From the NCBI GenBank assembly GCA_002841605.1, contig PHAF01000077.1, positions 1-8,895 on the forward strand: a DNA stretch of 8,895 nucleotides, in the 5' to 3' direction. Position numbers and translations under genes: made by a program. The notes beneath the pieces are model-generated. The model saw only the letters and a list, made by a program, of their open reading frames with translations. It was not told the origin of the DNA and ran no database searches. Positions 1 through 5,594 of this stretch are shown here, in pieces. Numbering within the stretch: the stretch's first letter is position 1; each line of letters starts with the position of its first letter. The DNA is from Firmicutes bacterium HGW-Firmicutes-10 (lineage in GTDB: Bacteria > Bacillota_I > Bacilli_A > Erysipelotrichales > Erysipelotrichaceae).

Positions 1-158
1 TGTGCTTTTGAAATGAGTTGTTGAACTTTGTTTTCACCGAAAAAAGTAATGCCATCATGATACAACTGCTCGATTTGCTCCCTCGAGCGGTTCTTACTGA
101 CAGCGACTAAAGTTACTTTTTCTTGAATCCTTTTAATAAACTCTTTGCGATTTTCCAT
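1..158 (-). CDS. yggS: YggS/PLPBP-family pyridoxal phosphate homeostasis protein, N-terminal fragment
   Basis: This is the first 52 codons of a minus-strand gene that runs off the left edge. Read from the ATG at 158-156 it contains VTLVAVSKNR (residues 15-24) and FFGENKVQQL (39-48). These are the two N-terminal signatures of the YggS/YlmE/PLPBP family, a fold-type III alanine-racemase-like barrel that binds PLP without a known enzyme reaction and buffers cytosolic PLP. Lys22 in VSK is the expected PLP Schiff-base lysine, and GEN is the conserved phosphate-side loop. The N-terminus is short: as I recall, E. coli and Bacillus members have about 35 residues before this lysine. An in-frame TTG at 215-213 would add 19 residues, but it has no SD and overlaps the opposite promoter, so I prefer the ATG. 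No SD precedes the ATG; an extended -10 lies only 6 nt away, which implies a leaderless transcript. The family call is secure; about three quarters of the protein is outside the window. Confidence 0.9.
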   Translation of the reverse strand, partial: MENRKEFIKRIQEKVTLVAVSKNRSREQIEQLYHDGITFFGENKVQQLISKA

Positions 159-164
159 AGAATC

Positions 165-193
165 ATTATAACAAAAAACCGATGAGGTGGGTA
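165..193 (-). promoter_or_regulatory. Promoter of yggS with extended -10, abutting the start codon
   Basis: On the minus strand, TGTTATAAT (173-165) is a perfect extended -10 (TGn plus TATAAT). The matching -35 position (about 193-188, TACCCA) is poor, which is usual when an extended -10 is present. The last base of the -10 is 6 nt before the ATG, so the predicted transcription start falls on or next to the A of the start codon. Confidence 0.6.
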
Positions 194-203
194 TCGATTG
201 CGA

Positions 204-232
204 TTGATTAGTCAAATGAGAAACATTATAAT
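204..232 (+). promoter_or_regulatory. Sigma-A-type promoter of the ywaF-malL-PHP operon
   Basis: TTGATT (204-209), a 17-nt spacer, then a perfect TATAAT (227-232). The predicted transcription start is near 239, giving a leader of about 20 nt with a G-rich ribosome site, GGGGGG (247-252), 6 nt before the ATG. That run is an unusual variant of the AGGAGG core. The promoter is back to back with that of yggS; the two -35 positions are only about 10 nt apart, so the two could compete or share a regulator. TTGATTAGTCAA over the -35 is a near-palindrome with one mismatched pair. Confidence 0.65.
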
Positions 233-258
233 TAAACTATGTTACCGGGGGGTATATT

Positions 259-1044
259 ATGTTGACACAATTTTTTGGTCACTACAGTGAAATCAGTTAT
301 AAGGATGTATTGACACCTTTTTCTAGCGAGTACAATTTGATGTTGCTTTTCAGTTTTTTGTTAGCAGTCGTAATTTTTGTGATTGGTTCGATCAATAATC
401 CAAAACAGAATGAGAAAACGCTTAAAATTATTATTTTTATAATCGTAGTATTGGAAGTTTCACGCCAGATATGGGCGTTTTCGATGGGTAATTACTTATG
501 GTCAGAGATGCTGCCGTTACATTTATGCGGGATTCAAATATTTTTAATGCCTCTGATGCTAAAAACAAGGTCGCCTTTACTGAAGAATTTTGTGTATCTG
601 ACGGCTTTTCCCGGTGCATTAGCAGCTTTATTGTTTAATGAAACTGTTTTTTACAAATATCCGGTATTTCATTTTCAGTCCATTCAGACATTTGTCATTC
701 ATACATTGATCATGATCGTTCCGATATTTATGATGGTGTTTGAGGAATTCCGTCCAAAGCTGAACTATATATTACCATCGACAGCATTACTGGCTTTGAT
801 TGCTGTATTTAACGGTGTGGTCAATATCATAACAGGGGGTAATTATTTGTTTATTGCCACAGCCCCGGCAGATACACCGATCGCCTGGATAGCGGACGTG
901 ACCGGTTGGCCCGGATATATTCCAGTCATGATCGTACTTGTCATTATCATATGGCTTATAATGGTCCTGCCATTTATTATCCTGGAGAAACACAATGCTC
1001 CGCTGAGGACTTCACCTTACAGATTCAGAAAGCAAAGAAGGTAA
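259..1044 (+). CDS. ywaF: YwaF-family (TIGR02206) multi-pass membrane protein, TMEM164-like
   Basis: 261 residues with about seven hydrophobic helices (roughly 27-44, 55-73, 85-101, 110-127, 144-161, 171-192, 219-242) and a basic C-terminal tail. Family signatures are visible: LPLHLCG (85-91), PGALAALLF (118-126), FQSIQTFVIHT (139-149) followed by VPIF, and NYLFIATAP (195-203). These match the TIGR02206/YwaF integral membrane family, whose bacterial role is unknown to me. The same segments resemble vertebrate TMEM164, described as a phospholipid acyltransferase: His88 and His148 fall on conserved positions, but the catalytic Cys I recall in TMEM164 falls on Leu87, with a different Cys at position 90. 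The start is fixed by the ATG 20 nt after the predicted transcription start. It is first in its operon, 3 nt before the glucosidase gene. The family call is good; the biochemical function is open. Confidence 0.85.
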   Translation: MLTQFFGHYSEISYKDVLTPFSSEYNLMLLFSFLLAVVIFVIGSINNPKQNEKTLKIIIFIIVVLEVSRQIWAFSMGNYLWSEMLPLHLCGIQIFLMPLMLKTRSPLLKNFVYLTAFPGALAALLFNETVFYKYPVFHFQSIQTFVIHTLIMIVPIFMMVFEEFRPKLNYILPSTALLALIAVFNGVVNIITGGNYLFIATAPADTPIAWIADVTGWPGYIPVMIVLVIIIWLIMVLPFIILEKHNAPLRTSPYRFRKQRR

Positions 1045-1047
1045 CTT

Positions 1048-2724
1048 ATGAAAAAAGAACTAGCTTCGATCGTGTATCAGATTTGGCCAAGATCCTTTAA
1101 AGACTCCAATGGGGATGGAATCGGAGATTTAGGTGGTATCATCGAAAAACTGGACTATCTCAAATCATTGAACGTGACGTATTTATGGCTTTCACCTGTT
1201 TATGTTTCCGGTAATTACGATTATGGTTATGATATCGATGATTACTATGGTATAAATCCAGAGTATGGTACATTGGAGCAGTTTGATCAATTAGTATTTG
1301 AAGCCAAAAAACGCGGGATCGGCATTATTATGGACATGGTCGCCAATCATACATCCAATTCACACATCTGGTTTAAAAAAGCTCTGGAAAGTCCAGACTC
1401 ACCTTATCGGGATTATTATTTTTTCAGAAAAGGCAAAGACGGTAAAGAACCCAATAACTGGATCAGCTTGTTTGGCGGGAGTGCTTGGACCAAAGTTTCT
1501 GAAGATGAATATGTGCTGACCATGTTTGCCGAGCAACAAGTTGATTTGAATTGGGAAAATCCCGAGGTCAGAGACGGTGTTGCAGATGTAATGAAGTTCT
1601 GGCTGAAGCGCGGAGTAAGCGGCTTTCGGTATGATGTCATCAATATCATAAGCAAAAAAGAAGGTCTTCCGGATAAGAATCCCCACAAAAAAGGCTACCA
1701 GTTCGCCGATGACTATATCAACAGTTTACCAAAGGCATTTGATTATATGGAAGAAGTCATGGCAAAGGTAAGAGAGGAATTTGAACTTTTTACCGTCGGT
1801 GAAGGAATGCTTTTGACTCAGGATGCAGCCAGAAGATACAGCAATCTTGAAAACCCATTATTTGACATGATGTTTCAGTTTGACCTGGCTTTGATTGATT
1901 GTGGACCTCTTGGAAAATTCGATTTTCGGAAATTTTATCACTGGACGATCAAGGAGTTCAAGGCGATCGTACGCATATGGCAGATGGACATGCAAAACCG
2001 TAACTACTGGATGGCCAACTATTTGTCGAATCATGATCAACCCAGACACATTTCACATTATGGCAATGATACAAAGTATCGTGTTGAAAGTGCTAAAGCA
2101 TGGGCGATGTTCAATTTTACATTAAGAGGGACACCGTTTATGTATCAAGGGGAAGAGATTGGTATGACTAACTGTAAACTTGAGATGGATGAGTGGAAGG
2201 ACATTGAGGCCATCACGGATTATAAAGTATTACAGTCGATGATGAAACTTCCCGCATTCATTGCGAAAAGAGTCATTCAAAAGAAGACGCGAGATAATGC
2301 GAGAACACCGGTACAATGGTCAAAATCTGCATATGCCGGTTTTTCAACAGTCAAGCCATGGATCAAGTTGAATCCGAATTACACTGAAATCAACGTTGAA
2401 CAACAGGATAACGACTCCGAATCTATCTTGAGTTTCTATCGCAGACTCACCCGATTCTACCTTGATCATCCGGTACTGACCTTTGGCAGTTGGACGGAGA
2501 TACTGGTCGACCATCCTCAAATCATCGCTTACATCCGCGAAGATGAGCATGAAAGATTGCAAATCATCATCAATCTATCCGCAAAACCGGTTACATTATT
2601 ATTGGATGAGCCATTTGGCGAAGATTTATTGACGACCAAAAAGGATGTTGCTCCGTGGAATCATAAAATGGTGTTTGCTCCGTATGAAGGACGCGTAAGC
2701 AAAATAAAGAAACATGAAAGCTGA
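1048..2724 (+). CDS. malL: GH13 alpha-glucosidase, oligo-1,6-glucosidase type
   Basis: 558 residues, the normal size for bacterial oligo-1,6-glucosidases (GH13 subfamily 31-like). Probably cytosolic (no signal peptide), it should release glucose from the non-reducing end of isomaltose-type oligosaccharides. Visible in order: the DSNGDGIGDLGG loop (19-30), region I DMVANH (96-101), region V QVDLNWENP (164-172), region II GFRYDVIN (192-199) with nucleophile Asp196, region III VGEG (250-253) with acid/base Glu252, and region IV NHD (328-330) with Asp330. RDNARTPVQW (415-424) and PWIKLNPNY (437-445) complete the family pattern. Val197 directly after the nucleophile is the residue linked to alpha-1,6 preference in this family. 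Region III is odd: relatives usually have GEM or GET after the acidic residue, here GEG. The SD AAGAAGG (1035-1041) lies in the end of ywaF. Trehalose-6-phosphate hydrolase or dextran glucosidase are less likely alternatives; no PTS or sugar transporter gene lies beside it. Confidence 0.9.
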   Translation: MKKELASIVYQIWPRSFKDSNGDGIGDLGGIIEKLDYLKSLNVTYLWLSPVYVSGNYDYGYDIDDYYGINPEYGTLEQFDQLVFEAKKRGIGIIMDMVANHTSNSHIWFKKALESPDSPYRDYYFFRKGKDGKEPNNWISLFGGSAWTKVSEDEYVLTMFAEQQVDLNWENPEVRDGVADVMKFWLKRGVSGFRYDVINIISKKEGLPDKNPHKKGYQFADDYINSLPKAFDYMEEVMAKVREEFELFTVGEGMLLTQDAARRYSNLENPLFDMMFQFDLALIDCGPLGKFDFRKFYHWTIKEFKAIVRIWQMDMQNRNYWMANYLSNHDQPRHISHYGNDTKYRVESAKAWAMFNFTLRGTPFMYQGEEIGMTNCKLEMDEWKDIEAITDYKVLQSMMKLPAFIAKRVIQKKTRDNARTPVQWSKSAYAGFSTVKPWIKLNPNYTEINVEQQDNDSESILSFYRRLTRFYLDHPVLTFGSWTEILVDHPQIIAYIREDEHERLQIIINLSAKPVTLLLDEPFGEDLLTTKKDVAPWNHKMVFAPYEGRVSKIKKHES

Positions 2725-3580
2725 TCTTCACATTCATACCAAATATAGTTTTGATGGAGAGACTTCGGTCAGCGAGATTTTTTCGATGGCTAAAAAAAAT
2801 CATGTGGATTGCATCGCGTTGACCGATCATAACGATGTGCGCGCAAATATTGATGCTGGTGCTTATGATCGTTCTTTATGGATACCGGGAATTGAAATAG
2901 ATTGTTACTACAAAAGCAGCATTTATCATATCGTTGGTTTGGGTATAGATTACAATTCCGTCATTTATCGCACGATAGCAAGCAATTACTTAAACGAACT
3001 TGAGCGCATCATGAATATACGTATTCACGTTTTCAACCGCTTGTTTGATTTGAAAATGCATATCAATCAGATTCGAAACAAGTATCCTGGCAAACTGATA
3101 ACCAATGTAGAGATCACTCACTTTATGTTTGATCAATATCCGCAACATCCACAGTTTCAGAAATATTTGAGAAGTAGACCAGAAGCCAATCCTATCGCAG
3201 ATTTCTATTGGGATTTTTGCGCCATTGGTAAACCGGGTTACGTTAAAATGGTATTACCGGATGTAAGGGATGTGATTCATTACATCCATCAGACCAAAGG
3301 GATTGCTATTCTGGCACATCCGATGATCAGCGTCAAGTCGCTGGAAGATGTCGCAGAACTGAAATCTCTGGATGGTATTGAAGCATATTGCTCTTATCAC
3401 GATCAGCAACAGTGTTTGAGAGTTGAACGATTCGCTAAAGATCAGAAACTACTTATCTCGGCAGGAAGTGATTATCACGGGAAAAACAAACCTTCCATCG
3501 TTTTAGGTGATACCCATGAAAAAGGCTCAAGTGAAGAATGGTTTATTCAAATCAAAGAGGCGATTGCCCGAAAAAAATAA
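2714..3580 (+). CDS. PHP-domain metal-dependent phosphoesterase (RNase AM/YciV-like)
   Basis: 288 residues forming a complete PHP domain. Metal-ligand motifs: DLHIHTKYSFDG (4-15; His6, His8, Asp14), TDHND (37-41; His39), PGIEID (58-63; Glu61), YHIVGLGID (71-79; His72), ILAHP (199-203; His202) and GSDYHG (251-256; Asp253, His255). The middle section, with EITHFMF (133-139) and later GKPGYV (172-177) before the AHP motif, follows the order in the YciV/RNase AM and nucleoside 3',5'-bisphosphate phosphatase branch (ITR-H-F-A, then PAYV). I therefore infer a trinuclear metal phosphoesterase acting on a small nucleotide or a 5' RNA end, not a DNA polymerase PHP domain. Histidinol phosphatase is an alternative but less likely. 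The ATG lies inside the end of malL (11-nt overlap), so translation is probably coupled. No terminator was seen between this gene and bcp. Confidence 0.85.
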   Translation: MKADLHIHTKYSFDGETSVSEIFSMAKKNHVDCIALTDHNDVRANIDAGAYDRSLWIPGIEIDCYYKSSIYHIVGLGIDYNSVIYRTIASNYLNELERIMNIRIHVFNRLFDLKMHINQIRNKYPGKLITNVEITHFMFDQYPQHPQFQKYLRSRPEANPIADFYWDFCAIGKPGYVKMVLPDVRDVIHYIHQTKGIAILAHPMISVKSLEDVAELKSLDGIEAYCSYHDQQQCLRVERFAKDQKLLISAGSDYHGKNKPSIVLGDTHEKGSSEEWFIQIKEAIARKK

Positions 3581-3609
3581 GCAAAGAATCCCACTCGAAT
3601 AAAAATATC

Positions 3610-3618
3610 TGCTATGAT
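3610..3618 (+). promoter_or_regulatory. Extended -10 promoter of bcp-ybaN
   Basis: TGC plus TATGAT is a good extended -10. No -35 match lies about 17 nt upstream (3590-3595, CCCACT). The predicted transcription start is near 3625. It would cut through the upstream in-frame ATG at 3624 and so supports the ATG at 3642 as the start of bcp. Confidence 0.5.
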
Positions 3619-3624
3619 ATAGCA
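3610..3624. repeat. Perfect hyphenated palindrome over the bcp -10 element
   Basis: TGCTAT-GAT-ATAGCA has 6-bp arms around a 3-nt centre and covers the whole extended -10 up to the predicted transcription start. The placement suits a repressor operator. It does not match the PerR or Fur box consensus I know, so no regulator is named. Confidence 0.4.
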
Positions 3625-3641
3625 TGAAAGGAAGTGATATT

Positions 3642-4103
3642 ATGTTACAAGCAGGACAAAAAGCACCGGACTTTAACTTACTGAATGAGAAAGGTGAAAA
3701 TGTAACATTAGCCGATTTCAAAAATCAAAAGGTGGTTTTATATTTCTATCCAAAAGATGATACCCCGGGTTGTACGACCCAAGCATGCTCTTACAGAGAT
3801 CATTTTAATGAGTTTGTAAGCAGAGGCTATCAAATCATCGGTGTAAGTAAAGATGATTTGAAGAGTCATCAGAAGTTTTTAGAAAAATATGAACTGAATT
3901 TTACGTTATTGAGCGATCCTGACACAACTGTAATCCAAGAGTACGGTTGCTGGAAAGAGAAATCTTTATATGGTAAGAAATATATGGGTACAGCCAGAAC
4001 AACGTTTGTTCTTGATGAAGAAGGGTTGATTCTAAAAGTTTTCGAAAATGTTGATCCAAAAGCAGATGTTCAACAGGTATTGGACTTTATCGATTCCTTG
4101 TAA
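3642..4103 (+). CDS. bcp: Bcp/PrxQ-type thiol peroxidase (peroxiredoxin)
   Basis: 153 residues from the preferred start, the usual size for Bcp/PrxQ. The protein reduces hydrogen peroxide and organic hydroperoxides with electrons from thioredoxin in the cytosol. Landmarks: APDF (8-11), YFYPKDDTPGCTTQAC (34-49) with peroxidatic Cys44 and resolving Cys49 four residues later (an intramolecular disulfide type), GVSKDD (67-72), the tract GCWKEKSLYGKKYMG (102-116), and ARTTFVLD (118-125) with the active-site Arg119. An in-frame ATG at 3624 would add six residues, but the predicted transcription start at about 3625 removes it, and AAGGA (3628-3632) is placed for 3642. The stop overlaps the ybaN start as TAATG, so the two genes form one transcript. 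Confidence 0.95.
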   Translation: MLQAGQKAPDFNLLNEKGENVTLADFKNQKVVLYFYPKDDTPGCTTQACSYRDHFNEFVSRGYQIIGVSKDDLKSHQKFLEKYELNFTLLSDPDTTVIQEYGCWKEKSLYGKKYMGTARTTFVLDEEGLILKVFENVDPKADVQQVLDFIDSL

Positions 4104-4468
4104 TGAAGATCATTCTAATCTCTTTGGGTTGGATATTCGCGGCGATCGGACTTGTCGGGGCCTTTGTTCCTGTATTACCGACGACACCGTTTTTATTGCT
4201 TGCCGCATTTTTCTTTGCCCGTGGTTCGCAGAAGTTCCATGACCGCCTGACTCAATCAGCTTTCTATAAAAAACACGTTGAAAGCACGATCAATGAGGGA
4301 CAGATGGCTGTGAAAACGAAAATAAGAATCGTTGCTACGGCTTATGCAATGCTGCTGATACCGCTGTTCTTAACTGAAAGTTCAATAGTAAAAATCGTCA
4401 TAGTCTTGTGTATGATCATAATCTTGATCACCTTCACTGTCATAATCAAAAACAAACCCGCCAGCTAA
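4103..4468 (+). CDS. ybaN: DUF454 (YbaN-family) small inner-membrane protein
   Basis: 121 residues. The DUF454 signature is clear: GLVGAFVPVLPTTPFLLLA (positions 16-34), then AFFFARGS (35-42). About four hydrophobic segments are seen (roughly 3-21, 24-38, 76-91, 94-114) with a charged stretch between the pairs. The biochemical role of the family is unknown. The ATG shares its A with the TAA of bcp (TAATG), and the bases before it (ATTCCTTG) contain no SD, so translation most likely depends on ribosomes finishing bcp. The last codons form one arm of the terminator hairpin shared with the opposing threonine aldolase gene. The pairing with a peroxidase hints at a stress or envelope role, but that is inference only. 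Confidence 0.85.
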   Translation: MKIILISLGWIFAAIGLVGAFVPVLPTTPFLLLAAFFFARGSQKFHDRLTQSAFYKKHVESTINEGQMAVKTKIRIVATAYAMLLIPLFLTESSIVKIVIVLCMIIILITFTVIIKNKPAS

Positions 4469-4484
4469 TCTGCTGATGGGTTTT
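4454..4484. terminator. Bidirectional intrinsic terminator formed by two convergent gene ends
   Basis: AAACCC-GC-CAGC (4454-4465) pairs with GCTG-AT-GGGTTT (4472-4483) around a 6-nt loop; the inner two positions are one G:T wobble and one C:A mismatch. On the plus strand it runs into TTTTCTTT, and on the minus strand into TTTGTTTTTG. The left arm is the final codons of ybaN and the right arm the final codons of the threonine aldolase gene; both stop codons lie at the loop (4465-4468). Confidence 0.75.
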
Positions 4485-5502
4485 CTTTAACAAATGATTT
4501 TACGATTTTAACGAAACTATCCACATCTTCTGAAGAGATATCATGATGTGTCACTACACGGAACACACCTTGACTCGGCGGATTTATTTTACAATTTTTA
4601 GTCAGAGCATAATCAACCAGCAGTTCTGGTGATTTTACCTTAAGTTTGAAATATACCATATTGATATCCCGAAGCTGATCAAACACATCGACTGATTCTA
4701 TTTCTTTAAGTAAACCCGCCAGCTTTTGTGCATTCGCATGATCTTCATCCAAACGCTTCGTCATATCTTCGATCGATATCAATCCGGCAGCTGCCAGAAT
4801 ACCTGCCTGTCGCATCCCGCCGCCGAGCAACTTACGATTCTTGCGGGCTCTTTCAATAAAATCCTTGCTTCCGACCAACATCGATCCTACCGGTGAACAC
4901 AAACCTTTAGATAAACAGAACATGACAGAATCAAAGGGTTCGGTTAATGATTTGACATCACAATTCAATGCCGTGGCAGCATTAAACACCCTGGCTCCAT
5001 CCAGATGCACCTTTAATCCCATAGAGTGCGCTGTATCGATATTTTCAAGCATCAAATCAAGGGGCATGACCGTTCCATTGGAAAGAGCATTTTCAAGAGA
5101 TAGCAAGGATGTCCTGGGGTTATGAATGTCCAATGATCGAACAGCTTTTCGGATATCCTCGGGATAAATATAGTCATTTTCATGATGAATCATTCGAATG
5201 CTGACATTGGACAATACCGCGGCTGCACCGACTTCATGAGCTACGATATGATAGTTGGCCCCCGTGATTACTTCATCACCGCGTTGAGTATGGGTCATGA
5301 TAGCCAGCTGATTACCCATCGTTCCCGATGCTACAAATAACCCTGCCGGATGACCCGTCACCTGTGCTGCCAGTTCTTCAAGTTTTTTTACTGTGGGATC
5401 ATCCTGATACACATCATCGCCAACCAATGCCTCTGCCATCGCCTGACGCATTTGTGGTGTCGGCATCGTCCCCGTATCCGAACGTAAATCAATATATTTC
5501 AC
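4465..5502 (-). CDS. ltaE: Low-specificity L-threonine aldolase
   Basis: 345 residues with GTG start (5502-5500). A fold-type I PLP enzyme that splits L-threonine or L-allo-threonine into glycine and acetaldehyde; usually a tetramer in the cytosol. Signatures: DLRSDT (5-10), VGDDVYQDDPTV (27-38), the PLP phosphate loop SGTMGN (59-64), His85 in NYH, His127, HLDGAR (166-171) with Asp168 and Arg171, SKGLCSPVGS (198-207) with Schiff-base Lys199, GGGMRQAG (227-234), and FRVVTHHD (314-321) with carboxylate-binding Arg315. By eye these align with E. coli LtaE residues His83, His126, Lys197, Arg169 and Arg308. One departure: the usual ENTH is ENAL (137-140). The SD is GAGG (5514-5511), 8 nt from the GTG. 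Its stop overlaps that of ybaN by 4 nt. It diverges from the MFS gene; a link to that permease's substrate is possible but unproven. Confidence 0.95.
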   Translation of the reverse strand: MKYIDLRSDTGTMPTPQMRQAMAEALVGDDVYQDDPTVKKLEELAAQVTGHPAGLFVASGTMGNQLAIMTHTQRGDEVITGANYHIVAHEVGAAAVLSNVSIRMIHHENDYIYPEDIRKAVRSLDIHNPRTSLLSLENALSNGTVMPLDLMLENIDTAHSMGLKVHLDGARVFNAATALNCDVKSLTEPFDSVMFCLSKGLCSPVGSMLVGSKDFIERARKNRKLLGGGMRQAGILAAAGLISIEDMTKRLDEDHANAQKLAGLLKEIESVDVFDQLRDINMVYFKLKVKSPELLVDYALTKNCKINPPSQGVFRVVTHHDISSEDVDSFVKIVKSFVKENPSAD

Positions 5503-5528
5503 AATTACCGCCTCATTTCTATGTCAGT

Positions 5529-5537
5529 ATTATAACA
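5529..5537 (-). promoter_or_regulatory. Extended -10 promoter of the threonine aldolase gene
   Basis: TGTTATAAT on the minus strand (5537-5529) is identical to the extended -10 in front of yggS. The -35 position (CATGGA, about 5557-5552) is poor. The predicted transcription start near 5522 gives a leader of about 20 nt that contains the SD. Confidence 0.6.
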
Positions 5538-5549
5538 TTCATCTTTATT

Positions 5550-5578
5550 TTTCCATGCATTTAGTTTAAACTTATGTA
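5550..5578 (+). promoter_or_regulatory. Possible weak promoter of the MFS-trhP1-trhP2 operon
   Basis: TTTCCA (5550-5555), a 17-nt spacer, and TATGTA (5573-5578) is the best arrangement I can find. It puts the transcription start near 5585, almost on the SD, so the real start may be elsewhere. The proposed -35 overlaps that of the opposing ltaE promoter. Confidence 0.25.
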
Positions 5579-5594
5579 GAAATGAGGGATATAT

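Larger units (their letters stand above)
5511..5587. repeat. 11-bp inverted repeat spanning the ltaE-MFS divergent leaders
   Basis: TAGAAATGAGG reads on the plus strand at 5577-5587 and on the minus strand at 5521-5511, with 55 nt between. Each copy ends in the SD of its gene and lies 7-8 nt before a GTG start. It could be a shared leader or operator element, or SD similarity plus chance. Confidence 0.4.

Noticed and set aside
243..254. TACC-GGGG-GGTA mini-hairpin around the ywaF ribosome site
   Set aside because: The 4-bp stem is too short to be a credible riboswitch or attenuator, and the leader is only about 20 nt.
1399..1686. Minus-strand open frame of 95 codons inside malL
   Set aside because: It is antisense to the conserved catalytic region of the glucosidase, has no recognisable protein pattern and no promoter or SD that I can support.
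3581..3609. Possible terminator between the PHP gene and bcp
   Set aside because: No stable hairpin with a following T run is visible. Read-through from the upstream operon into bcp is possible.
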